NCBI GenBank assembly: GCA_016934675.1
Contig: JAFGSJ010000089.1
Span: 1 to 53,548 of the forward strand
Source: a bacterium
Lineage (GTDB): Bacteria; CSSED10-310; JAFGSJ01
Direction: 5' to 3'
Length of the DNA stretch: 53,548 nt
In this document: positions 26,794 to 36,800 of the stretch, in pieces
Position numbering within the stretch: position 1 is the first letter of the stretch
How the letters are laid out: each line of letters starts with the position of its first letter
The notes under the pieces: model-generated
Databases searched by the model: none
What the model was told of the DNA's origin: nothing
Seen by the model: the letters and a program-made list of their open reading frames with translations, nothing else
Made by a program: the position numbers and the translations under genes

Positions 26794-27854
26794 CCACGGG
26801 GAAAACTGAAACGATCCGATGCGGTCAGAGGATGATCGGTCCCGGTCAGCCCTGTTTTATCATTGCCGAAGCCGGCGTCAATCATAACGGCCGGATGGAC
26901 CTGGCCTTCAGCTTGGTAGATCTTGCCGTCGAAGCCGGTGTGGATGCCATCAAGTTTCAGACTTTCAAGTCGGACAAAGTCGTCAGCAGTGTTGCACCCA
27001 AGGCTGATTATCAACTCAAGAACGGTCCGCAGGAGAGCATGCTCGAGATGGTCCGTAAACTCGAGTTGAACCAGGAACAGACGGGCCAATTGGCTGCCTA
27101 TTGCCGGGAGCGTCAGATTCTTTTTTTGTCGACCGCCTTTGATCCGGACAGTGTCGATTTTCTGGATAGACTCGGCGTTCCTGTATTCAAAGTTGGATCG
27201 GGAGAATTGACCAATCATCTTTTACTCGAACATATCGCCCAAAAGGGTAAGCCCATTCTGTTATCAACCGGTATGGCCACTCTGGCCGAGGTCGGTGAAA
27301 CCGTTTTATTTCTTAAAGAGACCGCTTCTGTTTCCCTGGCCTTGTTTCATTGCGTGTCGAGTTATCCTGCCGCGCCTGAAGAATGCAATCTCAGGGCCAT
27401 GGATACTCTGAGTCATACTTTCAATGTACCCATCGGCTGGTCCGACCATACACCGGGATTGACGATTGCCCTGGCCGCGGTTGCCCGCGGGGCACATTTA
27501 CTCGAGAAACACTTTACTCTTGATCAACAACTGCCCGGTCCAGATCACCAGGCTTCACTTAATCCCGGGGAACTCAAAGCCTTGGTCCGGGAAGTCAGGC
27601 AGGTCGAAGCGGCCCTGGGTGATGGTACCAAGCTACGAAGCAAGACCGAGGAAAATGTGGCCAGGGTTGCTCGGCGCAGCCTCTTTTCAGCTCATCGTCT
27701 GCACAAGGGGCAGACCGTGACCCGGGCTGACCTGATAGCCTTGAGACCCGGCACAGGTATCCCACCCAATAGGCTTGAACTCGTACTCGGCAAAAAGCTC
27801 CGCCGGGATATCCAGGCCCGACACATGCTTCATCCCGATGATCTCGAGGAGTAG
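26787..27854 (+). CDS. neuB: N-acetylneuraminate synthase family protein
   Basis: NeuB condenses phosphoenolpyruvate with a six-carbon amino sugar (ManNAc or a di-N-acetyl sugar) to give a nonulosonic acid. This 355-aa protein has a TIM barrel beginning FIIAEAGVNHNGRMDLA, with DAIKFQTFKS, KVGSGELTNH, LLSTGMAT, GWSDHTPG and EKHFTLDQQLPGPDH. A C-terminal SAF antifreeze-like domain follows (RRSLFSAHRLHKGQ through RPGTGIPP). The ATG at 26787 overlaps the SDR stop. Whether the product is sialic, legionaminic or another acid cannot be told from this gene. Confidence 0.95.
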   Translation: MVTTGKTETIRCGQRMIGPGQPCFIIAEAGVNHNGRMDLAFSLVDLAVEAGVDAIKFQTFKSDKVVSSVAPKADYQLKNGPQESMLEMVRKLELNQEQTGQLAAYCRERQILFLSTAFDPDSVDFLDRLGVPVFKVGSGELTNHLLLEHIAQKGKPILLSTGMATLAEVGETVLFLKETASVSLALFHCVSSYPAAPEECNLRAMDTLSHTFNVPIGWSDHTPGLTIALAAVARGAHLLEKHFTLDQQLPGPDHQASLNPGELKALVREVRQVEAALGDGTKLRSKTEENVARVARRSLFSAHRLHKGQTVTRADLIALRPGTGIPPNRLELVLGKKLRRDIQARHMLHPDDLEE

Positions 27855-27857
27855 TTC

Positions 27858-28994
27858 ATGCGTATTTCCGTTGTTACGACCGGGCGACAGGATTGGAGTT
27901 ATCTGAGACCGCTCTGTAGCGAGATGATGCGCCGTTCAAGGCACACTTTAGACCTGCTTGCAGGCGGTATGGCTTGTGCTCCCGATTTCGGACAGATCGC
28001 CGACACGATTGCTCAACAAGGCTTCCCCTTGACCGCCCGACTCGAATGGGATGTCCATGCGCCGGCGAGTAGTCAGTGTGCCGAGGCCATGCCTCTCTTC
28101 CAGGCTGCATTTCTACGGAATAAAACTGAAGCCGTCCTAGTGCTCGGCGATCGATTCGAGACGGCCGCAATTGCACTGGTAGCGACTTTACTCCGGCTGC
28201 CTCTGGTCCATTTGTATGGCGGCGATGAAACAGAAGGGGCCATTGACAATGTCTTGAGACATGCCATTACCAAGATGAGTCATCTCCATCTGGTCGCGCA
28301 TCAGGTCTTTGCCGAGCGGATTATTCAAATGGGCGAGGACCCGAATGCGGTCCATGTTATTGGCCTGCTCAGCCTTGATCGGGCTTTTTCGTCCGAAATC
28401 CCGGACCGGAAAACCCTGGAACGTGATCTCGGGATCGAGCTCAAACCACCAGTCGGGCTCGTGACGATGCATCCCACCACCCTCAATGCGACGGACCAAC
28501 CCGAGGAGGTCGATGCGGTCATCGCGGCCATGGACCGTTTCCCAGCTACCTGGATTATCACGCTACCCAATGCAGATCCGGACAGTGCTTCGATCAGACG
28601 GACATTGACCGAGTATGGTCATTCCAGAACGAATGTGCTGATCGCGCCGGCCTTGGGCGAAGACCGGTATTTCGGATTATTGGCTTGTGCAGATTTCGTG
28701 CTGGGCAATTCATCGAGCGGTATTATCGAAGCCCCCAGTTTCAAACGGCCCAGCATCAATGTCGGTGATCGACAGAAGGGTCGGCTTCGTTCTGCTTCAA
28801 TCATCGATGTCCAAGCTGATCCGGAAGTCATTCTTCAGGCCTTACAAAAAGCGGTATCATCCCCATTCAAAGAGGAAATCCGCTCTATGGAACCGACCTT
28901 CGGGCACGGCGAGGCTGCCAGAAAAGCAGTCGAACTCCTCGATAAGTGGCAGGTGAGCTTCCCACCACGAAAACGCTTTATCTCGATGGATTAA
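27858..28994 (+). CDS. neuC: UDP-N-acetylglucosamine 2-epimerase, hydrolysing type
   Basis: NeuC-type enzymes convert UDP-GlcNAc (or a UDP-diacetylbacillosamine relative) to the free 2-epimer, the substrate for NeuB. This 378-aa GT-B fold protein shows VTTGRQDWSYLRPL, VLGDRFETAAIAL, HLYGGDETEGAIDN, GLVTMHPTT and the C-terminal GNSSSGIIEAPSF nucleotide-binding block. It starts three bases after neuB with GAGGAG upstream, so the two are co-translated. The last four bases overlap the 3' end of neuD on the other strand. Confidence 0.95.
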   Translation: MRISVVTTGRQDWSYLRPLCSEMMRRSRHTLDLLAGGMACAPDFGQIADTIAQQGFPLTARLEWDVHAPASSQCAEAMPLFQAAFLRNKTEAVLVLGDRFETAAIALVATLLRLPLVHLYGGDETEGAIDNVLRHAITKMSHLHLVAHQVFAERIIQMGEDPNAVHVIGLLSLDRAFSSEIPDRKTLERDLGIELKPPVGLVTMHPTTLNATDQPEEVDAVIAAMDRFPATWIITLPNADPDSASIRRTLTEYGHSRTNVLIAPALGEDRYFGLLACADFVLGNSSSGIIEAPSFKRPSINVGDRQKGRLRSASIIDVQADPEVILQALQKAVSSPFKEEIRSMEPTFGHGEAARKAVELLDKWQVSFPPRKRFISMD

Positions 28995-29653
28995 AGGTAT
29001 TTTTCACCCGCTCTTCGTGAGCGAATTGGTTTCGCGGGCGAACCAAAGGCTACACAATAATCACCAACATTACCGATCACAGTTGAGCCGGCCCCGACAA
29101 GCGTATGCTGGCCGATACTTATATTATGGGACAGAACTGCACCGATACCGATTGCTGAGTGATTGCCGATGATACAGTTCCCTCCGGTTGTCACTCCTGG
29201 TCCAAGGCTTGAAAAATCGCACATGACCGAATCGTGATCAAGAGAGCTGTTTGTATTCAGAATGCAGTGTTTTCCAATGGAACAATCAGGGTTGATCGAA
29301 ACTCCAGCCATGATAACTGATCCTGCTGCGATTGTTACGTTTCTTGCTATTGAAGCTCGAGGATGAATAGCAGTAATAAAGGGCAGGAGTGGAGTGATAG
29401 TCTCAATCTGACTCGCTACTCGTGACCGAATGTAATTATCCCCAATGGCCACAATTATTCCTTTGAGGTCATATTGTTGCACCAATTGTGGCAAATTGCT
29501 TTCTTGTCCAAGGACTTGATAACCGAAGCTTTGGATGATTTTGCTCTGTTCTTTTTCAAGAAAGCCTGCGATCCTATAGCACCCTTCCTGTTCAATAATA
29601 TCGACAATAACTTTAGCGTGACCGGACGAGCCTACAATGATAATAGCATCCAT
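28991..29653 (-). CDS. neuD: Sugar O- or N-acyltransferase of the NeuD family
   Basis: The 220-aa protein has an N-terminal PglD/NeuD domain (AIIIVGSSGHAKVIVDII) and a left-handed beta-helix of hexapeptide repeats (GNCIIGNHSAIGIGAVLSHN and neighbours), ending in FGSPAKPIRSR. The family transfers acetyl groups to nonulosonic acids or their amino-sugar precursors. ATG 29653 lies after AAGGAAG with a 10-nt spacer; a TTG three codons earlier is unlikely. It is on the minus strand, tail to tail with neuC with a 4-bp overlap and no terminator between them. Confidence 0.92.
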   Translation of the reverse strand: MDAIIIVGSSGHAKVIVDIIEQEGCYRIAGFLEKEQSKIIQSFGYQVLGQESNLPQLVQQYDLKGIIVAIGDNYIRSRVASQIETITPLLPFITAIHPRASIARNVTIAAGSVIMAGVSINPDCSIGKHCILNTNSSLDHDSVMCDFSSLGPGVTTGGNCIIGNHSAIGIGAVLSHNISIGQHTLVGAGSTVIGNVGDYCVAFGSPAKPIRSRRAGEKYL

Positions 29654-29765
29654 GGTGCACAATCTTCCTTCAGATGAAGAGTATGAGAGAATAACTGCTT
29701 TTTCTAATTTTAGCCATGTTATTTATAAGCAAAAACCATCTGGTATGTCAACTCCAACTGATGTT

Positions 29766-30908
29766 TCAAGACCACGTAAAAATTTCACGAATGGCCAAAG
29801 TGAGGATTTTGATATCTTCAAGGGAGTTGTAAGCTTGGATTGAAATACGGATGACATTATTCCCTTTCCAAATGACGATGGGGACTTCGATGCCAAAGCG
29901 GTCATAGAGTTGACTCTTAACGCTATCCCGGTCGCAGGGTGGCAGGAAAAAAGAGGCGATTTGCAGGCCATAGGGCCGATCGGGCTGAACAATCGGCTCG
30001 AGCGGTGTTTCCCGGGTGAGCAGCTCGACTGCCTGCTCGAGCAGTGACCGACATTTCTGACGGACGGCGGGCCAATCATGATCGGACATGAATTGGAGTG
30101 CAGCGGGTATGGTCAGATAGGCGGCAATATCCCGGGTCCCCTGCCACTCGATCAGATCGATATAGGGTGTTTCACGTTGTTTTTCAGGGTGCCAGCCCCA
30201 ACTGACCACGAGCGGTTCCACGAGGTCTTGCAGGGCTGGTCGGGTAAACAGGAACGCGGAACCTTTTGGAGTCAGCATCCATTTATGGCAATTTCCGACG
30301 AAAAAATCCGGGTCGAGTTGGTCCAGGTTTAATGGGATCTGGCCGGGCACATGAGCCCCATCGATGACCGAGATGATCCCGACTCTTCGGGCTCTCCGAA
30401 CGAGTTCCTGGATGGGGAGAAGCAGTGCGGTTGTCGAGGTGATCTGGCTTAAAAAAAGGACCCTGGTCCGATCATTGACAGCCGACCAGATCGTCTCGAG
30501 TAGACTATTCTGATCCAGATTACTCATAGACAACACGACCCGCTTGATTATCGCTCCGGTTTTTTCGCAGATAAATCGCCAGGTCCGATCGAGAGCGCCA
30601 TACTCATGATCAGTCATCAGAATCTCATCACCTGGACCCAGCTTCAGAGACCGGGCCACGATATTGAGACCGGTCGTTGCGTTGGGAACAAACGCAATAT
30701 CTTCAGGTCGGGCATGAACATATTCAGCCAGGGCCAACCGCGAAATGCTCATTCGTTCGCTGAAACGCCGATCGAGGAACTCGACCGGACGCCATTCCAA
30801 CTCACGCTGAAAATCCTGATATACCTCGAATACAGCTTTGGGACAAGCTCCAAACGAACCATGATTCAAAAAAATCACCTCGGGGTCGAGTCCAAAAAGG
30901 TCTTTCAT
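29766..30908 (-). CDS. PLP-dependent class V aminotransferase / isopenicillin N epimerase-like
   Basis: The 380-aa protein has the fold-type I pattern of class V enzymes: FLNHGSFGACPK at the N-terminus, PNATTGLNIVARSL, VIDGAHVPGQIPL and the PLP-lysine in GNCHKWMLTPKGSAF. Close relatives include isopenicillin N epimerase-like and cysteine desulfurase-like proteins; substrate prediction is unsafe. The start has GGGAG with a 9-nt spacer. It lies upstream of neuD on the same strand, about 110 bases away, and may be co-transcribed with it, although it has no known role in sialic acid synthesis. Confidence 0.88.
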   Translation of the reverse strand: MKDLFGLDPEVIFLNHGSFGACPKAVFEVYQDFQRELEWRPVEFLDRRFSERMSISRLALAEYVHARPEDIAFVPNATTGLNIVARSLKLGPGDEILMTDHEYGALDRTWRFICEKTGAIIKRVVLSMSNLDQNSLLETIWSAVNDRTRVLFLSQITSTTALLLPIQELVRRARRVGIISVIDGAHVPGQIPLNLDQLDPDFFVGNCHKWMLTPKGSAFLFTRPALQDLVEPLVVSWGWHPEKQRETPYIDLIEWQGTRDIAAYLTIPAALQFMSDHDWPAVRQKCRSLLEQAVELLTRETPLEPIVQPDRPYGLQIASFFLPPCDRDSVKSQLYDRFGIEVPIVIWKGNNVIRISIQAYNSLEDIKILTLAIREIFTWS

Positions 30909-31208
30909 ATATGCACTCCCGGCTTTTGTTTTTCAATTGTTTGAATGACACAAAGAGAATTCATAGAACCGTCATTCATTCGGATTAATAGTTATGACAT
31001 CGGGATGTTCGCAGCAAAAGGATATGCAATCCAAAAAGTGTGAGTCTGACCTCAATCATGCTCGATGACTCGATGTCCGGACCACGTTTTGACTGATCCT
31101 GTCTCATCACGGTATTAACTTGAAAAAAAATGTGAGGGCGTTATTGATACTATCACGAATTTCAGGTATCGCTGACTGTTTTGGTCAGCAACAAACAGGA
31201 CTCAAAGT
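30909..31208. other. Divergent intergenic region between aminotransferase and ABC exporter genes
   Basis: These 300 bases hold the start regions of two divergent genes. A possible plus-strand -35, TTGACT, lies at 31089-31094, but no good -10 follows at the right distance. I see a CTCGATGACTCGATG tandem near 31062 and a hairpin near the ABC start, listed separately. No gene or RNA family was recognised. Confidence 0.4.
31171..31189 (+). promoter_or_regulatory. Hairpin in the leader of the ABC exporter gene
   Basis: GCTGAC and GTCAGC form a perfect 6-bp stem with a 7-nt loop, ending 7 bases before the AGGA ribosome site at 31197 and 19 bases before ATG 31209. It could affect translation or be an operator; there is no T-run. 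Confidence 0.35.
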
Positions 31209-32993
31209 ATGCGTCAAGGATTACTGAAAATATTTTTCTTGCTGAACAGACCGGAACGGAGGAGCTTGTTTTTCCTTGTCTGTGCAATGATCATCGGTGC
31301 GGTTCTGGACCTGTTTAGTCTCGGGATCATACCAGGATTTATTGCTTTGGTTGCCGATTCCTCACTCAGGACAAAATACAGTCTTATCGACAGTCTTCTG
31401 ACATCTCTCGGCGTCCAAACACAGGAACAACTACTGATCGTTGGTTCGATCATTATTACTATTACTTTTTTCATGAAGAATGCTTTTCTTGCCTGGCTTT
31501 ATCATGCTCGAATAAAATTTACCTCCGGCATCCAAATCCGTCTGACGAATAAGTTGCTGGACCTCTATTATCATGCGCCCTATACATTCCATCTCAATCG
31601 TAACACAACTGATCTTTTCAGCAGGTCATCCGATCAGGTCCGGATCGTTATTTCGAATGTTCTTCTCCCCTTTCTAACACTTGTCATGGATTTTCTCTTT
31701 ACTTTTGTAACCCTGGGTCTGGTCGTCGTTGTCGAACCAGTGATATCACTGGCTACTTTCATGCTTTTTTTAGTATCTGTTGTCATTTACTGGTATGCAA
31801 TCAGGAAAAAAGCCATGAAGCATGGCGAAGAACTAACATTCAAACGCAAGGAGATGTACAAACGCGTTTTTGAAGGATTTGGTGGTTTGAAGGAAGCAAG
31901 GGTCCTCAACAGAGAGCAATATTTTCTCGATCGATCTATCGACAGCTTTACCAGGGTCACCTATGCGACCATGTATCAAAACCTCATTACAAAATTATCA
32001 AAACCTTTTCTCGAGACGATAGCAGTATCCACTATACTCATGATTGCTATTTTCATAACTCTTCAACAGAGACCACTTCACTCTATTCTGACCATACTGG
32101 CCTTATTTACTGTTGCTTCGGTCAAACTTATGCCCAATGTCAACAGTATGATTGCCAATTATGCTGGCGTCAGATCATTAATGCGTGCAATTGAGCCCAT
32201 CTATGAAGATATAACTACAATCAAAGTGGAGATGGACCTGGAAAATGAAAAGGATCGAAAGACCCAATCATTTGATCAATTCCTTGATATCCACAATCTA
32301 GTGTATCAGTATGCTGCGACCCTTGAACCCGCATTGAAGGACATTAATCTTACTATTGAAAAAGGTCAGGCGATTGGTTTTATCGGACCATCCGGGGCGG
32401 GTAAAAGCACTCTGGTCGATATCATTCTAGGTTTACTCATGCCCACTGAGGGGACCGTTACAGTTGATGGTTTCAACATTTTCGACAACATCAAAACATG
32501 GCAAAGGAATATCGGTTATGTTCCCCAACAGATTTTCCTGTCCGATAATACCATCCGAAGCAATATTGCTTTCGGAATCGATCCGGCGGAGATATCAGAT
32601 ACTCTATTGTGGAGCGCTATCCGGGATGCTCAACTTGAGGAATTGATCGATGATCTGCCTGATGGCGTCGAGACTTTGATCGGAGAGCGGGGCGTCCGAC
32701 TATCGGGCGGTCAAAGACAGAGAATTGGCATCGCTCGTGCTTTATATCATAATCCTCAGGTGTTGATTCTCGATGAAGCTACCGCTGCGCTCGATAACAT
32801 TACTGAACGGTATATCATAGAGGCAATCGAACGATTGAAAGGAGATCGGACCATTATCACGGTGGCTCATCGATTAACCACCATCAAGAATTGCGACATG
32901 CTTTTCTTCCTAAAAAACGGCCAAATTATTGCTCGGGGAACATTTGAGACACTCTCGGAGCACAGTAATGCTTTCAAAGAGATGAATAGCTAG
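31209..32993 (+). CDS. ABC exporter, PglK/MsbA-like glycolipid flippase candidate
   Basis: The 594-aa protein is a fused half-transporter. The N-terminal half has about six membrane segments (residues 20-300), and the C-terminal half is an ATPase with Walker A GPSGAGKST, signature LSGGQRQRIGIARAL, Walker B VLILDEATAALD and the switch His in TVAHRL. A GLKEAR segment after the fourth membrane helix is also seen in PglK-like flippases of lipid-linked oligosaccharides. With neighbouring neu genes, export of a glycan intermediate is likely, but a lipid or peptide substrate cannot be excluded. AGGA lies eight bases before the ATG. Confidence 0.88.
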   Translation: MRQGLLKIFFLLNRPERRSLFFLVCAMIIGAVLDLFSLGIIPGFIALVADSSLRTKYSLIDSLLTSLGVQTQEQLLIVGSIIITITFFMKNAFLAWLYHARIKFTSGIQIRLTNKLLDLYYHAPYTFHLNRNTTDLFSRSSDQVRIVISNVLLPFLTLVMDFLFTFVTLGLVVVVEPVISLATFMLFLVSVVIYWYAIRKKAMKHGEELTFKRKEMYKRVFEGFGGLKEARVLNREQYFLDRSIDSFTRVTYATMYQNLITKLSKPFLETIAVSTILMIAIFITLQQRPLHSILTILALFTVASVKLMPNVNSMIANYAGVRSLMRAIEPIYEDITTIKVEMDLENEKDRKTQSFDQFLDIHNLVYQYAATLEPALKDINLTIEKGQAIGFIGPSGAGKSTLVDIILGLLMPTEGTVTVDGFNIFDNIKTWQRNIGYVPQQIFLSDNTIRSNIAFGIDPAEISDTLLWSAIRDAQLEELIDDLPDGVETLIGERGVRLSGGQRQRIGIARALYHNPQVLILDEATAALDNITERYIIEAIERLKGDRTIITVAHRLTTIKNCDMLFFLKNGQIIARGTFETLSEHSNAFKEMNS

Positions 32994-33006
32994 AGGAAAA
33001 CCGATA

Positions 33007-33783
33007 ATGAGCATTCACATGCTGACCTTGAAAGAATGCCCTGAACTCATGCCCCATTTTCGGGCCCTGAGTGAAGAGGCCTGGCCGGAATTTCTGCATC
33101 ATGCCGCCTTATACAGATGGTCTGTTCTGTTTGATGAATTCAAGCATTTTCAGTTCGTAATCGTCAACGAGGCTGAGGAAGTCCTGGGCTTGGGACATAC
33201 CGTACCATTTTTTTGGGACGGGTGTCTGGCTACCTTACCCGAGGGTATCGCTGAAATTACTGAAGCCGCTTATCAAGGTTTGCAAAACGGTCATGCACCT
33301 AACACGCTTTGTGCTTTGGCCGCCATCGTCTCCACAGAATTTAGGAGTCAAGGTATCAGTACCCGCATTATTCAAACGATGCGCTCGCTGGCTGCAGAAC
33401 ATTCTTTTCAATCATTGATTGCTCCGGTCCGACCTACCCTGAAAAGTAAACATCCACTCGTGCCGATTGACCGCTATATCGATTGGAAAACACTCGAGGA
33501 CCTGCCCTTCGATCCCTGGCTGCGCGTACATGTCCGACTTGGGGCCCAGTTTTTGAAAATCATCCCTCAAGCTCTGATCGTGCAGGGGAGCGTCCGAGAC
33601 TGGGAAGAATGGACCGGGATGCGGTTTCCTCTATCCGGATTATACACTGTGCCCGGTGCCCTTGTACCGATCAGTATCGATCTTCGACAAGACTTTGGAC
33701 GGTATGACGAACCCAATATCTGGATGAAACATGTCATCACAGCCTGCTCGTTACCAGATCAAGCCCCGACCATGTACTGGTAG
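33007..33783 (+). CDS. GNAT-fold N-acetyltransferase-like protein
   Basis: The 258-aa protein has an N-terminal GNAT-like region. The section LCALAAIVSTEFRSQGIST resembles strand beta4 and the acetyl-CoA loop of GNAT enzymes, although the exact Q/RxxGxG/A pattern is relaxed (RSQGIST). A C-terminal half with KHPLVPIDRYIDWK and DPWLRVHVRLGAQFL follows, as in a known subclass of long GNAT proteins. The substrate is unknown. The gene is 13 bases after the ABC exporter, with GAGGAAAA upstream, and is probably co-transcribed. It converges on the giant kinase gene, 52 bases away. Confidence 0.7.
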   Translation: MSIHMLTLKECPELMPHFRALSEEAWPEFLHHAALYRWSVLFDEFKHFQFVIVNEAEEVLGLGHTVPFFWDGCLATLPEGIAEITEAAYQGLQNGHAPNTLCALAAIVSTEFRSQGISTRIIQTMRSLAAEHSFQSLIAPVRPTLKSKHPLVPIDRYIDWKTLEDLPFDPWLRVHVRLGAQFLKIIPQALIVQGSVRDWEEWTGMRFPLSGLYTVPGALVPISIDLRQDFGRYDEPNIWMKHVITACSLPDQAPTMYW

Positions 33784-33835
33784 ACCGAATCCTGTTTGGG
33801 CATTATGCAACCTCGAACCAGCCTGAAAACAGACG

Positions 33836-36800
33836 TTATTGGCTGTTCCCGGTTGGGCGTGTGGAGTTTGTCCGGCCTGATAGAAGCCGTTCATCGCTGT
33901 CCTCATCACGACTCCTGACCAGGCCGCGATATTCATTGATGAATCTTTTACCCAGGAGCAAGAAAGCCCTTATTGGTGAGAGTGGTTGTGGATCAAGCAC
34001 CTGTTTGCCGTCATGTGTGAGTATTTTTGCGTTTGATTCCCGGATTGCTATTTTTAACAGTTCGATTTTTGCGGGTGTTCGTTCAACTAAAACGAAATTT
34101 TTGGTCTGGGTGTCCGATTTATACCAATGGTATTGTAACTCGCCATAGGGTCTATTTTCGGGTTGTTTAAACTCAAATTTCTGATCGATACCGGTCGATT
34201 GTAAAAACCAGTGATAGAGGGTATATTTGATCTGATCATCGGGGATGCTGGCATACATATTCAGGAGCAGAGTCTCGAAGAGGTCCTGAGCGTCGACCAG
34301 GTTCTGAGTGACTTCAAGGATATGTTTCTGGTAGCGGTGAAGTAAGGATTGTTTAGTTTCGGGGGGTTTCGGGCATATCTGCGGGAAGATTTTGGCCATG
34401 AGGAACCTGTTGTGTTTTTTCAGATAGCGATCATCCGGATGGTCAGCATTACCGATCATGACATCCAGGTCTTTCAGTTCATCTTCCTGGACCGCCTGTC
34501 TCAGGTGATGATACAGTTCGTTCGAGCGAAGAAGCTCATTGAGTGCGTCTAAACTTGCGGAACAGGTAAGGCCAAAGTCGTTTTTCAGGTTGATGATCAA
34601 TTCTTCGAAGTTAAATTGATCGATAAACTCGGTGGGTGAAAAATCATACGAGATAGTGTGCTCATTTTTGGCATAGATATAGCCCATAAAGAGTGGGTCT
34701 CTGATGAGTGTACTGATTTTAAGGCAGTACTCATCATAGATACCATGTTCGATTTCTTTTAGGTTACTCCGACTTTGAAGGAGTTCATAGAAAATGATAA
34801 ACAGGCTGAAAGCGTCATATTCCTGGAGGAGATCGAAATAGCGGTGACCTTCCGATGAATGTTCGAGCAGCCACTGCAGGATGTAAGGAGAAGCATAGTC
34901 AGGGGTGATCGAGATCAGGGCTTCCGGGTAAAAACCATGAATATTCGGGCCATCTTTCCAAAGAGTACCCTCCGTATCGATGATTTTCACATCAACGAAC
35001 AGGTTGGACGGGCTCTCGATGGGTTTGATCATGATATTAGCCGGTTTGATATCGCGGTGGATGACCAGGTTTTCATGACAGATATGGTAGAACATGGCCA
35101 ATTTGACCAGGGTGATATCGTTCACAAACTTCCTGTTTTTTTCTGCTAATTCTTCTTCCTTGTTTTTCTTATTTTCTTTTTGATGCAAAAGGTAAGCAAC
35201 GAGTGGTCGCTGTTTTTCCGGTTCCAGGGCCAGTCCTTCCAGTAAAATAGTAGTGGATTGATCGTTGATGTCCCAGGCTGCTCCCAGAATTTCATTGAGC
35301 AATTTTTCCTGTTCCAGTTTTTCTTCTTGGAGAAGTGTGCCTTGTTTATGAAAGTTGAATTGGTCGAAAAAGACCCTGAGTTTGCCCCAGTCATCGGGGC
35401 CGAGTCCCTGTAGTTCCCGGGCCCAGTTTTCGGGTGAGGTCAATTCGCACCAGGGGATGGTCCGGTCGATAAATGTTTCCAGGACATCGCGGAGCATATC
35501 GCGTTCGATTGCCAGGTTTTCATCTTTTCTGATCCAGGCTTCGAGAGTTTGTCCTTCGAGGAATTTGTAAGGTTGGATCAGGTAATCACGGCCATCGATA
35601 TCGATGATAAAGAAGTTTTTCAGGAGGTCATTAATACCCAGGAAACCTCTCTTTTCGCGGATCATTCTGACAATTAGGGACTTTTCACTATCGAAATTCA
35701 TGCCCAGGGCCCCACTCAGAATATCAAGGTATTTGTCGGGGCTGCTGAAGACGATGATATCTTTTAGTTCCGTCACTTTTTGACGAAATGCGCTCTCGAC
35801 AGTCATGAAATGGATAAATTGATCGCGAAGTTTGGCATCGACCAGTCCTCGAGTAATGACGGAATAGCTGATTGTTCGATATAAATCGAGGGCGATCGAG
35901 ATAATCAGATCGTCATTACCGTGCGTAAAAAAGCCTTTTCGGATAGACCAGTTAAACCGTAAACCGACAATGATGGATTTGCCGGGATTGTAGTGAATGA
36001 TGCTGTAGACTATCTCGAGCACATTCTCCTGATAATTCCAGCGCAGACGTCGTCCGACCGTTCTGTTCAAAACGTAATCCGGCTTGAAACGCTTAATTAT
36101 TCCCTTCAACCAGTCGGCGATGATTCGTTCGATTTGCTTCTGATTCAGATCAGTTAACGCTTCATCACTTTTTCGATAAAAGTGGACGAATTTCTGGGTT
36201 TTCTCACCTGGTTTGATAAAATAGGGTGTATTCGGAGCATGTTCCAGAAGAGGATGAAAGCCGTCCTTTTTAAAAATATCGTCGGAATGAAGTATGAAGC
36301 GATGAATTTGCTGGGACCAGTTAAAATCACCAATGGTATTGCGGACCCTTTCAAAGCTTCTGTTCATTTGTCCATAGTATTCCTTGATCATAACATTCAG
36401 GGTCGACAGATCATGATCAAGGGCATATTTTTCCAGGAGTCTGGCGTATGATTCTCCCAGGAGAGGCCTGCCCAGGAATAGTTCCAAAATGGTAGCGGTG
36501 GCCATGTGCAGGTCAACCATCCGGTAGAGTGGAATGGTTTTCAGGCCATGCTCGACACTTTTCAGACAATAAGGGTGGATATACATTTCGTTTCCTTGGA
36601 ATGAACAGCCGCTGAATTTGGTATTGAATGCCTCCTTGCTCGAGTAGCCTGATTTGACCAGAGCGCAGTTGCGGCAATTAATCAAGCTGAGTCGGACCAA
36701 CTCCTTTCCCTTTTTCTCGACCAGGATATGGCCCGGCTTGATGTTCCAGAGGATAAGATTGCGCTCATGAAACATGGTGATCATTTCAAGCAGTGCTTCG

